From Chungangia koreensis (lineage in GTDB: Bacteria; Bacillota; Bacilli; Bacillales_A; Planococcaceae): a stretch of DNA of 64,000 nt. The notes under the pieces are model-generated. The model was not told the DNA's origin. It saw nothing but the letters and a program-made list of their open reading frames with translations, and did no database searches. The DNA lies in assembly GCF_042651785.1 (NCBI RefSeq), contig NZ_JBHSEC010000019.1, forward strand, positions 372,001 through 436,000, given 5' to 3'. Each line of letters begins with the position of its first letter. The stretch's first letter is position 1. This document shows positions 51,874 to 60,422 of this stretch, piece after piece. The translations under genes were made by a program, and so were the position numbers.

Positions 51874-52458
51874 TTATTCTCCCTGGTCTTCAAAAACTTC
51901 CTGGAATTTCGTCATGAATAAGTCTGTTTCTTCTTCTCCTGAATCTTGTGACTCTGTCAGTTCAGGGAGTTCGTTTAAACTGTTCAAGCCGAAGTGATTC
52001 AGAAATTCACTGGTTGTTCCATATAAAATCGCTCTACCTGTACCTTCTGCCCGCCCTATTTCTGTAATAAGTCCACGAGTAGCAAGTGTATGGATGGGGC
52101 GTTCAGACTTCACTCCACGTAAATCCTCAATTTCAACTCTTGTAATTGGTTGTTTGTACGCAATGATTGCCAGTACTTCAAGAGATGCTTGAGTAAGTGC
52201 TTGATTTGTAGGGTTTTCAATCAATTTCTGTATGGACTCCGCATGTTCAGCCTTTGTTACAAGCTGATATGTACCCGCGAGCTCTTTCAACTCAATCCCG
52301 CGCATTTCGGTAGACTGATAGTCTTCCTTTAACATTTCGATTGCCTCAAGGACTTTTCGCTCCGGCTCTTCCGTCAAGAATACGATTTGTTTCATAGTCA
52401 AACCATCTTCTCCTGTAACGAATAAAAGACTTTCAATTTTGCTCATCAATTGTTTCAT
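51874..52458 (-). CDS. scpB: Segregation and condensation protein B
   Basis: Winged-helix subunit of the SMC-ScpAB chromosome condensin, 194 residues. The block LSLEVLAIIAYKQPITR-like (ASLEVLAIIAYKQPITR) at about 90-106 and RGVKSERPIHTLATRGLI are family hallmarks, followed by GRAILYGTT. The ATG at 52458 is used (GGGAAG 9 bases upstream). It overlaps the scpA end by 26 bases, so the two are coupled. Confidence 0.94.
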   Translation of the reverse strand: MKQLMSKIESLLFVTGEDGLTMKQIVFLTEEPERKVLEAIEMLKEDYQSTEMRGIELKELAGTYQLVTKAEHAESIQKLIENPTNQALTQASLEVLAIIAYKQPITRVEIEDLRGVKSERPIHTLATRGLITEIGRAEGTGRAILYGTTSEFLNHFGLNSLNELPELTESQDSGEEETDLFMTKFQEVFEDQGE

Positions 52459-53218
52459 GTTCTCCAACTTCCCATTCTTCCTTCTGCAGTATCACCGTAG
52501 GATCTTCAAAATTCTGCTCTTGGACAACCGAGATCACTTGTCTCTTCATCAATTCCAAAAGTGAGAGGAAGGTTACGATAATTACTGATTTTTCTGTTTC
52601 ATCATCAAACAAAGAAAAGAACCTAATCTTCCCGCCACGATCTTGTAGACGATAAAAAACATATTCCATCCGGTCTTTTATGGATATTTCGGCTTTTGCT
52701 ATTTTAGTTGATAAAGGTTTTTGCAGTTGCTTCCGTTTGAGCATCTTTTGAAAAGCGCCGAGCATATCATATATACTCGCTGTTTCTTCAAATAAGACCG
52801 GTTGTTTTTTCAATTCAACATTTGTGAAATCACTGGGCGGTCTTGTAAAGAAGTGAGAGCGCGTTTGCTCAAATTCCTGAAGTTGTTGGGCAGCCTCTTT
52901 ATATTTCCGATATTCAAGTAATTTGGTCACAAGTTCTTCGCGAGGGTCGGTTAAATCCACTTCAAAATCTGTTTCAAACGTTTCTTCTTCATGGATGGGT
53001 AGCAACGTTTTGCTCTTAATGGCAAGGAGGGTTGCGGCCATCACCAAGTATTCACTCACTTCATTAAGTTCAAGTACCTGCATTGCTCGAATATGTTCCA
53101 TATACTGTTTCGTCAATTCGGCCATTGGGATATCATATATATCGATTTCCAAACGATTGATTAAATGCAATAATAAATCAAGGGGACCTTCAAAAGCGTC
53201 CAGTTTCACGTTATACAT
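52433..53218 (-). CDS. scpA: Segregation and condensation protein A
   Basis: Kleisin subunit bridging the SMC heads, 261 residues. N-terminal FEGPLDLLLHLINRLEIDIYDI (split over about 9-30) and the VMAATLLAIKSKTLLP stretch match the family; the C-terminal winged helix (about 170-255) contacts SMC. The ATG at 53218 with AAAGGTGG 6 bases upstream is used. Divergent from ypuF. Confidence 0.94.
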   Translation of the reverse strand: MYNVKLDAFEGPLDLLLHLINRLEIDIYDIPMAELTKQYMEHIRAMQVLELNEVSEYLVMAATLLAIKSKTLLPIHEEETFETDFEVDLTDPREELVTKLLEYRKYKEAAQQLQEFEQTRSHFFTRPPSDFTNVELKKQPVLFEETASIYDMLGAFQKMLKRKQLQKPLSTKIAKAEISIKDRMEYVFYRLQDRGGKIRFFSLFDDETEKSVIIVTFLSLLELMKRQVISVVQEQNFEDPTVILQKEEWEVGEHETIDEQN

Positions 53219-53300
53219 TAGCAACCACCTTTGCGTCTCTATCATTTTAGGGTTGGACGCAAAATTATTATAATTTTAGTATAGAGGAAAGGTGAGGAGA

Positions 53301-53819
53301 ATGCATCCCTTGCTTCATCCGTTATTTATCAAATACATTGAGTATTTCAATGGAGAACGCGATTATTTCGAGTGCCATGAGGTGCTGGAAGAATATTGGA
53401 AAGAAGTGGACCCAGGAAATAAGGATCATCCGCTGGTCGCTTGGATTCAGCTTGCCACCGGCCTGTACCATTGGAGGAGAAACAATTTCAGTGGTGCAAA
53501 AAGAATGCTTGAAAAATCCCACTTGAAGATGTTCCGCCAACAAGGTTCGGAGTTTTTTGCCGGCATCGATCTGGAACATTTACTCTCGGATATAAGTCGA
53601 TCCCTTAAAGCTGTTGAAAAACGTGAGGCTTTTATTCCGTTTAAGCTTCAACTCTCAACTTCTTTCTTTGGTGATGGAGTAGATACCGCGATTCTTGACG
53701 AGAAATTCAGGGAAGCCGAAAGCAAGTCGCTTATACATAAACATATGCGAAGAGACAGGAGTCATATTCTTCAAGAGCGGCAAGCGAATTTAGAAGCAAG
53801 AAAAAGGGACAGATCTTAG
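53301..53819 (+). CDS. ypuF: DUF309 family protein YpuF
   Basis: Helical protein of 172 residues of the DUF309 family, function unknown. The hallmark FNGERDYFECHEVLEEYWKE (about 16-35, with conserved H-E pair) lies near the N-terminus, and HPLVAWIQLATGLYHWRR follows. The ATG at 53301 has AAGG at 8 bases; a GTG three codons earlier is inside the ribosome site. In B. subtilis ypuF also lies between scpA and ribT. It converges with ribT, and the stop codons overlap by four bases. Confidence 0.82.
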   Translation: MHPLLHPLFIKYIEYFNGERDYFECHEVLEEYWKEVDPGNKDHPLVAWIQLATGLYHWRRNNFSGAKRMLEKSHLKMFRQQGSEFFAGIDLEHLLSDISRSLKAVEKREAFIPFKLQLSTSFFGDGVDTAILDEKFREAESKSLIHKHMRRDRSHILQERQANLEARKRDRS

Positions 53820-53834
53820 AGATCCGTCCCTTCG
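53806..53834. terminator. Hairpin over the convergent ypuF and ribT stops
   Basis: GGGAC-A-GATC, 5-base loop, GATC-C-GTCCC with one mismatch. Both stop codons sit in the loop. An A-rich run lies on the left, but no long T run follows on the + strand, so it fits a bidirectional hairpin whose terminator strength is uncertain. Confidence 0.55.
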
Positions 53835-54181
53835 TTTGGATGTATACATTTTTCGATGAATGGTTTTGTTGTTTCGTTCGGACAGACTGTGCGGTTTCCA
53901 ATTAGCGAAGACATCTTCAGGACCATTTCTTTCCCGATTCCCTCGTTACGGAAGGATGGATTGACGGAAACATGATGAACAATTGCCTCATCATCCAATA
54001 GTTCGACTCCGATCAGACCGATAAAGTCATCCCCTCGTTTATAAAGAAATAGCTGCCAATTTTCTTCAGTTTCATATAGTTGGATCGTTTCCTGCAGCTT
54101 CTTCAAATCTTTTCCTTCAGGCATGAAGGAAAGGAGACCCATTGCGATTTTCTCAAAAGTTTTTTTAAAGCGTATTAGCAT
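53816..54181 (-). CDS. ribT: GNAT-family protein RibT
   Basis: Putative acetyltransferase of 121 residues. The start MLIRFKKTFEKIAMGLLSFMP is a hallmark of RibT (shown over about 1-21), and the acetyl-CoA loop is VNPSFRNEGIGKEM (about 72-85). Its substrate is unknown. In B. subtilis ribT closes the riboflavin operon ribDEAHT; here no riboflavin biosynthesis gene is beside it. Confidence 0.88.
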   Translation of the reverse strand: MLIRFKKTFEKIAMGLLSFMPEGKDLKKLQETIQLYETEENWQLFLYKRGDDFIGLIGVELLDDEAIVHHVSVNPSFRNEGIGKEMVLKMSSLIGNRTVCPNETTKPFIEKCIHPNEGTDL

Positions 54182-54257
54182 CGTTCAGATCCCTCTTTTT
54201 CTAAAGCTCCAGAATTTATCCTAACTCATTCAACTCCAAATAGCAATTGAAGCTAAT

Positions 54258-54359
54258 TTAATCATATAAATTCGGAAAAATGTATAAAATACTGACGGCT
54301 CCCCAGATTAATGCAAGCACTAAGATGACAAGAAACATGATGATATTACGCTTTCTCAA
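54258..54359 (-). CDS. Hypothetical 33-residue membrane protein
   Basis: Small open frame from a TTG at 54359, inside the last codons of lysA, to a TAA at 54258. AAAGGGG lies 8 bases before the TTG. The product begins MRKRNII and has one strongly hydrophobic helix (residues 6-26, FLVILVLALIWGAVSILY) and a short polar tail, PNLYD. No homologue comes to mind. The frame, ribosome site, overlap with lysA and positive-inside charge pattern make a real gene plausible. Confidence 0.55.
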   Translation of the reverse strand: MRKRNIIMFLVILVLALIWGAVSILYIFPNLYD

Positions 54360-55680
54360 TCCGGTCGCCCCTTTCCGTCATGGTAAAAGGTAAATCGTTT
54401 AAGAGTAAATCTTCATAGGTTTCCCGACGGATCACTAATTGGTGTTTACCATCTTCTACAAATACAACTGCCGGCCGCGGCAATCGATTGTAGTTGCTTG
54501 CCATTGAATAACCATATGCACCTGTACAGAATATAGCTAAAATATCGCCCGGAGAAGCTTCCGGTAATGAAATGCGATCAATTAGCTTGTCCCCACTCTC
54601 GCAGCATTTCCCAGCGATTGTATAATTGAAAGACCTTGGTTCATCTAACTTATTTGCAAGGACAGCATCATATTTTGCCCCATATAAAGCTGGGCGGATG
54701 TTATCGGACATTCCACCATCTACAGCTAAATACTCTCTAACTGAAGGCACTGTCTTGTTAGACCCGACAGTGTACAATGTTGTACCGGCGTCTCCTACAA
54801 GTGAACGACCTGGCTCAATCCAGATTTCAGGGAGCGGATAACCGGACTCCTCTGACAATTTACGGACAATCCCTACCATTTCTTCAACGTAGACGGATGG
54901 ATTTAAAGGTTGATCTTCATCTGTATATCGTATTCCAAAGCCGCCACCAAGGTTTAATACCGTTGACGTATGAGCATATGTATCTTTCCATTGAATCATT
55001 TTCTGGATCAATGCTTCAGCTGCAAACTTAAACGCAATCGTTTCAAAAATTTGCGATCCAATATGGCAATGTAACCCTAAAACTCGAACGTAGCGGTGTT
55101 CTGATAACTGTTGTATAGCTTCATCAGCTTGTCCATTTTTTAAATCGAATCCGAATTTGGAATCTTCCTGTCCGGTTGTAATGTAGTCATGTGTATGGGC
55201 TTCAATCCCTGGAGTGACTCTTAAAAGTACATGCATTTCTTGACTGCGTGATTCCGCAATACTTTTAACTAACCCAATTTCATAGAAATTATCTATAACG
55301 ATGCAGCCGATTTTTGCATCAAAAGCCATTTCAATTTCAGCAGGACTTTTATTGTTCCCATGGAAATGTATCTTTTCTGCTGGGAATCCAGCCTTCAATG
55401 CTGTATATAATTCTCCACCTGAGACGACGTCAAGAGAAAGACCTTCTTGTGCTGCCAATTGATACATCGCCACACTTGAGAAAGCTTTGCTGGCATAAGC
55501 AACTTGGGCATTAACCCCCATCTTTTCAAAAGTACCCAAAAAACCTCGTGCTCGTTCTCTTATTAGCGATACATCATATACAAATAGGGGAGTCCCATAA
55601 GTTTCGGCCAATTCTACCGCATCAACTCCGCCGATTTTTAGATGCCCCTGATCATTACTCATACTTCCATAGAAATTCAA
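54346..55680 (-). CDS. lysA: Diaminopimelate decarboxylase
   Basis: PLP enzyme for the last lysine step, meso-DAP to L-lysine. The 444-residue protein has the PLP lysine in VAYASKAFSSV (about 58), HCHIGSQ, the phosphate-binding GGGFGI, WIEPGRSLVGDAG and CESGD with the dimer-site cysteine. The TTG at 55680 with GGAGGGG 5-7 bases upstream is used; upstream codons in frame lack a site. It lies 67 bases downstream of spoVAF, as in B. subtilis. Confidence 0.95.
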   Translation of the reverse strand: MNFYGSMSNDQGHLKIGGVDAVELAETYGTPLFVYDVSLIRERARGFLGTFEKMGVNAQVAYASKAFSSVAMYQLAAQEGLSLDVVSGGELYTALKAGFPAEKIHFHGNNKSPAEIEMAFDAKIGCIVIDNFYEIGLVKSIAESRSQEMHVLLRVTPGIEAHTHDYITTGQEDSKFGFDLKNGQADEAIQQLSEHRYVRVLGLHCHIGSQIFETIAFKFAAEALIQKMIQWKDTYAHTSTVLNLGGGFGIRYTDEDQPLNPSVYVEEMVGIVRKLSEESGYPLPEIWIEPGRSLVGDAGTTLYTVGSNKTVPSVREYLAVDGGMSDNIRPALYGAKYDAVLANKLDEPRSFNYTIAGKCCESGDKLIDRISLPEASPGDILAIFCTGAYGYSMASNYNRLPRPAVVFVEDGKHQLVIRRETYEDLLLNDLPFTMTERGDRIEKA

Positions 55681-55747
55681 ATGCGCCCCTCCGTCCAATA
55701 CGGTTTTGTTTTCACTTTACCATACGGGAAGAGGGGCGTGCAATTTG

Positions 55748-57202
55748 TCATACACGCTTGCGTTGTTCGGAATCAACAATATATGGCCTTAATGCGTCCG
55801 TTGTCATCGGCGACCTTAGAAGAACCCGCTTCATGGCTACAGGGAAGAAAGGGACGAGTGGCCATAAATACGGAACATTCATCGGTTTAATCGAACACAT
55901 ATACCAGAACAGGATGAGCAATGCCAAAAAGAATCCGTCTACACCAAGTAACGCAGTAGAAAGGAGTATGAACAGTCGGAAAGCCTTCATGGCCACACTC
56001 ATTTCATATGATGGAATAGCAAATGTCATAATCGCACTGATCGCGGAGTACAATACGACCTCAGGTGTAAATAACCCAACATCGATTGCAATTTGTCCAA
56101 TTAAAACTCCCGCAATCAACCCCATGGCTGTTGACAACGGAGTCGGCGTATGAATAGAGGCCATCCTCAAGAATTCCAACCCGATATCCGCAGCAAACAA
56201 CTGGAAAATGAGAGGAATTTCCCCCGCTTCTTTTGTTCCTATAAAATTCAAAAAGTTTGGCAGATGCTCTTCATGCTTCACCAGAAGAAACCAAAGTGGT
56301 ATCAGCATCAGGCTGGCAAAAGTCCCTATAAACCGAATCATTCGTACACCAGTACCGATGGCAGGGGCCTGCCTGTATTCCTCGGCATGCTGCAAGTGAT
56401 GGAAGAAAGTTACCGGAACTAAAATGACGGAAGGGGAAGTATCTACAATAATCGCTATGTGCCCTTCTAACAAATGTGCAGCAGCAGTATCTGGCCGTTC
56501 TGTATAACGAACGAAAGGCAGGGGATGGTATCTCTGCTTAAAAAGCCATTCTTCAAGAGACTTATCGGCCATCGTTAACCCATCGTGTTTTATGTCCTTC
56601 AACCGTTTCCGGATATAATCTAAATGTTCTTCGCTTGCCACACCTTTCATAAAGGCAATGATCGTGTCGTTCTTGCTTTTAGTCGTTACTTTATGAAGTT
56701 CAAAGCGAAGAGACGTATCCCGAATTCTTCTACGGATCAAAGCTGTATTTTGAAGCATATTTTCGGTAAATCCATCTCGGGACCCTCGAATGACTTTCTC
56801 ATTATCCGGTTCTTCCGGATTCCGACCGGGGTATGTCCGAACATCGATCGTAAATGAATAACCACGTGGTGTAATAAAACCCACTTGTCCACTTAAAATG
56901 GCAAACATCCATTCCTCACGCTCAGCCGTTGATGAAACCGCATGATAAGGGAAGTAACTTAGAAATTGCTTCACTTCGGATTCCGCCAATTCATATGGCG
57001 GAACTTCGCGTGGCTGGAGATCCGTCAATAGTGCCGTCATCGTCATACCATCAATCAATCCATTGATGTAAACGCAAAGTACCGGCATATTCCAAAGATG
57101 GACATCTGTCATTCCCACATCAAAACTCTCATTTTCCCCAAAAAGTCCGATTAGCCATTTCTTTGCTTCTTCTACATCCTGAAACATACGGTTAATTTCC
57201 AT
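55748..57202 (-). CDS. spoVAF: Stage V sporulation protein AF
   Basis: GerA-family-type spore inner membrane protein of the SpoVA locus, 484 residues. It has a soluble N-terminal half (about 1-290, including DTSPSVILVPVTFFHHLQ) and a C-terminal half with about five helices and the GLIAGVLIGQIAIDVGLFTPE motif of the family. In B. subtilis it ends the spoVA operon, expressed in the forespore. Here the other spoVA genes are absent and it follows sigF directly (1-base overlap). Confidence 0.93.
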   Translation of the reverse strand: MEINRMFQDVEEAKKWLIGLFGENESFDVGMTDVHLWNMPVLCVYINGLIDGMTMTALLTDLQPREVPPYELAESEVKQFLSYFPYHAVSSTAEREEWMFAILSGQVGFITPRGYSFTIDVRTYPGRNPEEPDNEKVIRGSRDGFTENMLQNTALIRRRIRDTSLRFELHKVTTKSKNDTIIAFMKGVASEEHLDYIRKRLKDIKHDGLTMADKSLEEWLFKQRYHPLPFVRYTERPDTAAAHLLEGHIAIIVDTSPSVILVPVTFFHHLQHAEEYRQAPAIGTGVRMIRFIGTFASLMLIPLWFLLVKHEEHLPNFLNFIGTKEAGEIPLIFQLFAADIGLEFLRMASIHTPTPLSTAMGLIAGVLIGQIAIDVGLFTPEVVLYSAISAIMTFAIPSYEMSVAMKAFRLFILLSTALLGVDGFFLALLILFWYMCSIKPMNVPYLWPLVPFFPVAMKRVLLRSPMTTDALRPYIVDSEQRKRV

Positions 57203-57990
57203 TAGTCTTTTTTCACCTTTGCCATTTCCTCAGTATTGGCCGGTTTGATCCAGCTCTTCAATTGACTTAAGATTTTCTTCTCTAAACGGGAAACCTGCAC
57301 TTGTGAAATTCCTAAGCGCTCGGCAATATCACTTTGTGTACAGTCTAAGTAATAGCGCATGAAAATAATCGTCTGATCACGTTTATCGAGCTTTGAAATA
57401 ACGTCTTTAAGCGGAATATGATCAAATATTCTTTCTGACCTGTCATCCTTCAGCTGATCCATCAAGGTCAAAGAGTCCCCTTCACTTTCGAACATCTGCT
57501 CATGAAGTGAAGCAGGGTCCCTCAACGCATCTGAGGCAACGATGACATCATCCTTACTGACACCAAGCATCTCGGCGATTTCGGAAATAGTCGGCGACCG
57601 TTCATGTACTTTTAGAAAGTCATCCGTCACATGCCTTATTTTAAAACTTAATTCGCGGATTGATCGGCTCACTTTAACCATTCCGTCATCACGTAGGAAA
57701 CGCTGAATTTCTCCGATAATCATCGGCACGGCATAGGTTGAAAATTTCACATCAAACGAAAGGTCGAATTTATCGATGGATTTCATGAGCCCGATACATC
57801 CAATTTGAAAGAGATCCTCCAAATCAGCTCCCCTTGAGGCAAAACGTTGAACAATTGACCAAACAAGTCGGGTGTTCGCCTCTATCATCATCTGTCTTGC
57901 CACTTTGTCCCCTTCTTGGGAGAGCTTGATCAATTCCCTCATCTTTTCCTGAGTCAACACTTCAGACTGCTTCTCAATGGAGTTTTTCAT
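57202..57990 (-). CDS. sigF: Forespore sigma factor SigF
   Basis: First forespore-specific sigma factor, 262 residues. Region 2 includes DLFQIGCIGLMKSIDKFD (about 61-78) and FSTYAVPMIIGEIQRFLRDD; region 3 SPTISEIAEMLGVS; region 4 CTQSDIAERLGISQVQVSRLEKK as the helix-turn-helix (split). Third gene of the spoIIA operon, 3 bases after spoIIAB. It is kept inactive by SpoIIAB. Confidence 0.96.
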   Translation of the reverse strand: MKNSIEKQSEVLTQEKMRELIKLSQEGDKVARQMMIEANTRLVWSIVQRFASRGADLEDLFQIGCIGLMKSIDKFDLSFDVKFSTYAVPMIIGEIQRFLRDDGMVKVSRSIRELSFKIRHVTDDFLKVHERSPTISEIAEMLGVSKDDVIVASDALRDPASLHEQMFESEGDSLTLMDQLKDDRSERIFDHIPLKDVISKLDKRDQTIIFMRYYLDCTQSDIAERLGISQVQVSRLEKKILSQLKSWIKPANTEEMAKVKKD

Positions 57991-57993
57991 TTC

Positions 57994-58440
57994 TCACCTC
58001 GCGGAAAGAGGCTCGGAAATGGCGGAAAATTGTTTTGTGAAAGTTACTGTTGTCCCTTTGTCCTGTGCCGAACTAACGGATAATTGATCAGTAAAACTTT
58101 CCATAATTGTAAAACCCATGCCCGATCGCTCCATATGCGGCTTTGACGTATACATCGGTTCCATCGCCTGGTCGACGTCCTCGATCCCCTTCCCCTCATC
58201 CGAGATGATCACTGTTACTTCACGGTCATTTCGAAGGGCTCGAATCGTAACAATTCCTACACCGTTTTCCTCGTATCCATGGATGATTGCATTAGTGACA
58301 GCTTCCGAAACAACGGTTTTAAACTCGGAAATTTCCTCGATGGTAGGATCGAGCGGGGTGATAAAACACGTCATGGCCATTCTTGCGAGAGCTTCATTTT
58401 CACTTACTGCCAAGAATGATAATGTCATTTCGTTATCCAT
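57994..58440 (-). CDS. spoIIAB: Anti-sigma F factor and kinase SpoIIAB
   Basis: GHKL-fold protein that binds SigF and phosphorylates SpoIIAA. The 148-residue protein has ATP-site motifs EAVTNAIIHGYEENG (N box, about 45-59), DEGKGIED (G1 box, about 80-87) and ERSGMGFTIMESF (G2 box, about 104-116). Its start overlaps the spoIIAA stop by 8 bases. Confidence 0.96.
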   Translation of the reverse strand: MDNEMTLSFLAVSENEALARMAMTCFITPLDPTIEEISEFKTVVSEAVTNAIIHGYEENGVGIVTIRALRNDREVTVIISDEGKGIEDVDQAMEPMYTSKPHMERSGMGFTIMESFTDQLSVSSAQDKGTTVTFTKQFSAISEPLSAR

Positions 58441-58786
58441 TTAAGATCCCTCCTAAGCTGCGAATCGCCTCTTCTTCCGAACAGTCCCATATGTATGGAC
58501 TTAACCCGGAAAAACTAAAAATTTTCTTCATTGTTTCAGAAGGATACAATATGACTGTCTGTCCGTTGACCGGAACCAAATCACGCATTCTTCCTAAAAT
58601 TAGACCAATGCCTGCGCTATCCATAAATAAAAGATCCTGAAGGTTCCACACAATGGCTCGAAGAGATCCCTTGTATAGTGCAGAAGAGACTTCCTGTCTA
58701 ATAACATTAGCTGCGTGGTGATCCAGTTCGCCGTGTAACTTAATAATTGCAATTCCCTCTTCCACCATTTCAATACGATGCTGCAT
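58433..58786 (-). CDS. spoIIAA: Anti-anti-sigma factor SpoIIAA
   Basis: STAS-domain protein that frees SigF by binding SpoIIAB when dephosphorylated. The 117-residue protein carries the regulatory serine S57 in FMDSAGIGL (B. subtilis S58). The ATG at 58786 follows AGGAGGGG, 6 bases upstream; the frame is open 28 codons further without support. First gene of the spoIIA operon with Spo0A and SigH-type signals upstream. Confidence 0.95.
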   Translation of the reverse strand: MQHRIEMVEEGIAIIKLHGELDHHAANVIRQEVSSALYKGSLRAIVWNLQDLLFMDSAGIGLILGRMRDLVPVNGQTVILYPSETMKKIFSFSGLSPYIWDCSEEEAIRSLGGILNG

Positions 58787-58814
58787 ACATTTCCCCTCCT
58801 TTTTCACTAACAGT

Positions 58815-58838
58815 TCAACATCTTCATATGAATTTCCT
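58815..58838 (-). promoter_or_regulatory. Possible SigH-type promoter of the spoIIA operon
   Basis: On the - strand AGGAAAT (-35 like, near 58832-58838), a 14-base spacer and TGAAC (-10 like, near 58813-58817), about 30 bases before the spoIIAA ATG. SigH control of spoIIA is established in B. subtilis; the match here is fair, and the -10 deviates from GAAT. Confidence 0.45.
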
Positions 58839-58882
58839 TTGCCATGACAATTAAAGAAAAAATAGAACAAAAGAAGAGGCTT

Positions 58883-58889
58883 TTCGACA
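58883..58889 (-). promoter_or_regulatory. Spo0A box upstream of spoIIA
   Basis: TGTCGAA on the - strand, a perfect match to the 0A-box consensus TGNCGAA, about 45 bases upstream of the SigH-like -35. Position and function fit activation of spoIIA by phosphorylated Spo0A. Confidence 0.6.
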
Positions 58890-59010
58890 TAGCGAAAAGG
58901 AGGTCACATCTTAGTATGGGATTCGGCATTTAGTTCTAAACCAAATTTTGGCGAGTAATGACTTTCTTTTAAGGACAGTTAACCCTCTCCTCTCAGCCCG
59001 GACAATATAA

Positions 59011-59058
59011 AAAGGAACCTGCTTACTGTTCATATAGAACAGTTGCAGATTCCTTCAA
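59011..59058 (-). terminator. Rho-independent terminator of pdp
   Basis: On the - strand AAGGAATCTGCAACTGTTC pairs, with a few mismatches, with GAACAGTAAGCAGGTTCCTT across a 5-base loop, then TTTTTATA. It lies about 10 bases past the pdp stop. Confidence 0.9.
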
Positions 59059-59068
59059 GATATTACTA

Positions 59069-60370
59069 TTACATAATCAGTTCGCCGATCAGTGGCGGTG
59101 CTTCGATCTTTTGTGCACTCACTTTAATATACTTTTGCAGACGAGCGATTACTTCATCTACGTCTTCTCGATTTGAATGGATTTCAGCAAGTGGTTCACC
59201 TTTAGCGACAGATTCCCCGATTTTTTTCTTCAATACAATCCCTACTGCCAAATCGATTTCAGAATCCTTTGTTGCCCTTCCAGCACCTAAAAGCATGGCT
59301 GCCGTACCGATTTCATCCGCTTCAAGAGATTCAACATACCCCTCGTTTTCAGATAAAAATTCAACGATATATTTTGCTTTTGGAAGCAGATCCGCATTAT
59401 CTGCCACTTCGGGATTTCCTCCTTGAGCAGAAACAAATTGCTTAAAGACACTTAACGCTTTGCCGCTTGAGATTGCTTCCTTCAACATTTCTCTTGCCTC
59501 TTCTAAGTTGTTTGCTTTTCCACCTACCACAACCATTTGGCTGCCAAGTGTCAAACAGAGTTCCGTTAAATCTTCAGGACCTTGACCTTTTAATGTATCA
59601 ATAGCTTCCTTCACTTCAAGTGCATTGCCGATTGCAAAGCCGAGCGGCTGACTCATATCCGAAATGATCGCCATTGTCCGTCGACCAACTGAATTGCCGA
59701 TAGACACCATCGCTTCAGCAAGTTTACGTGCATCTTCTTTCGTCTTCATAAATGCACCTTCACCGGTTTTCACATCAAGTACAATTGCATCAGCTCCGGC
59801 TGCAATCTTTTTACTCATAATGGAGCTAGCGATTAACGGAATACTATTAACAGTTGCCGTTACATCACGAAGTGAATAGAGCTTTTTGTCAGCAGGCGTC
59901 AAATTGCCACTCTGTCCAATAACAGCCACTTTCAATTCGTTTACTTGTTGGATGAACTGCTCTTCCGTCAGCTCAATATGGAAGCCCTCAATAGATTCCA
60001 ATTTATCCAACGTTCCTCCCGTATGGCCAAGTCCACGGCCACTCATCTTAGCGACAGGGACACCTACAGATGCAACAAGTGGGGCTAACACTAATGTAGT
60101 TGTGTCGCCTACCCCGCCAGTTGAGTGTTTATCCACCTTGATCCCTTCGATTTTACTAAGATTGATCCGATCTCCCGAATCCACCATAGCCATAGTTAAG
60201 GTGGCTTGTTCTTGGTCTGTCATTCCGTTGAAGAAGACAGCCATGGAAAAGGCGCTCATCTGATAGTCAGGGATTTCACCGTTTGTATACCCACTTATTA
60301 CAAAAGCAATTTCCTCCGCAGTCAATTCTCCGCCATCACGTTTCTTTTCGATCAAGTCGACCATTCTCAT
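59069..60370 (-). CDS. pdp: Pyrimidine-nucleoside phosphorylase
   Basis: Phosphorolysis of uridine, thymidine and deoxyuridine to base plus (deoxy)ribose-1-phosphate. The 433-residue protein has the phosphate-binding KHSTGGVGD (81-89) and SGRGLGHTGGTLDKLE (about 108-123), the family signature. Its product goes to DeoB, whose gene lies 52 bases upstream, so the two form a nucleoside salvage unit. Confidence 0.96.
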   Translation of the reverse strand: MRMVDLIEKKRDGGELTAEEIAFVISGYTNGEIPDYQMSAFSMAVFFNGMTDQEQATLTMAMVDSGDRINLSKIEGIKVDKHSTGGVGDTTTLVLAPLVASVGVPVAKMSGRGLGHTGGTLDKLESIEGFHIELTEEQFIQQVNELKVAVIGQSGNLTPADKKLYSLRDVTATVNSIPLIASSIMSKKIAAGADAIVLDVKTGEGAFMKTKEDARKLAEAMVSIGNSVGRRTMAIISDMSQPLGFAIGNALEVKEAIDTLKGQGPEDLTELCLTLGSQMVVVGGKANNLEEAREMLKEAISSGKALSVFKQFVSAQGGNPEVADNADLLPKAKYIVEFLSENEGYVESLEADEIGTAAMLLGAGRATKDSEIDLAVGIVLKKKIGESVAKGEPLAEIHSNREDVDEVIARLQKYIKVSAQKIEAPPLIGELIM

Positions 60371-60422
60371 ACAACCAACATCCTTTTTATTTAACTAAAA
60401 GTAAGCAAATCATGCATCTATA

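Noticed and set aside
55548..56153. 201-codon open frame antisense to lysA and spoVAF
   Set aside because: It spans the junction of two certain genes on the opposite strand and shows no protein family features.
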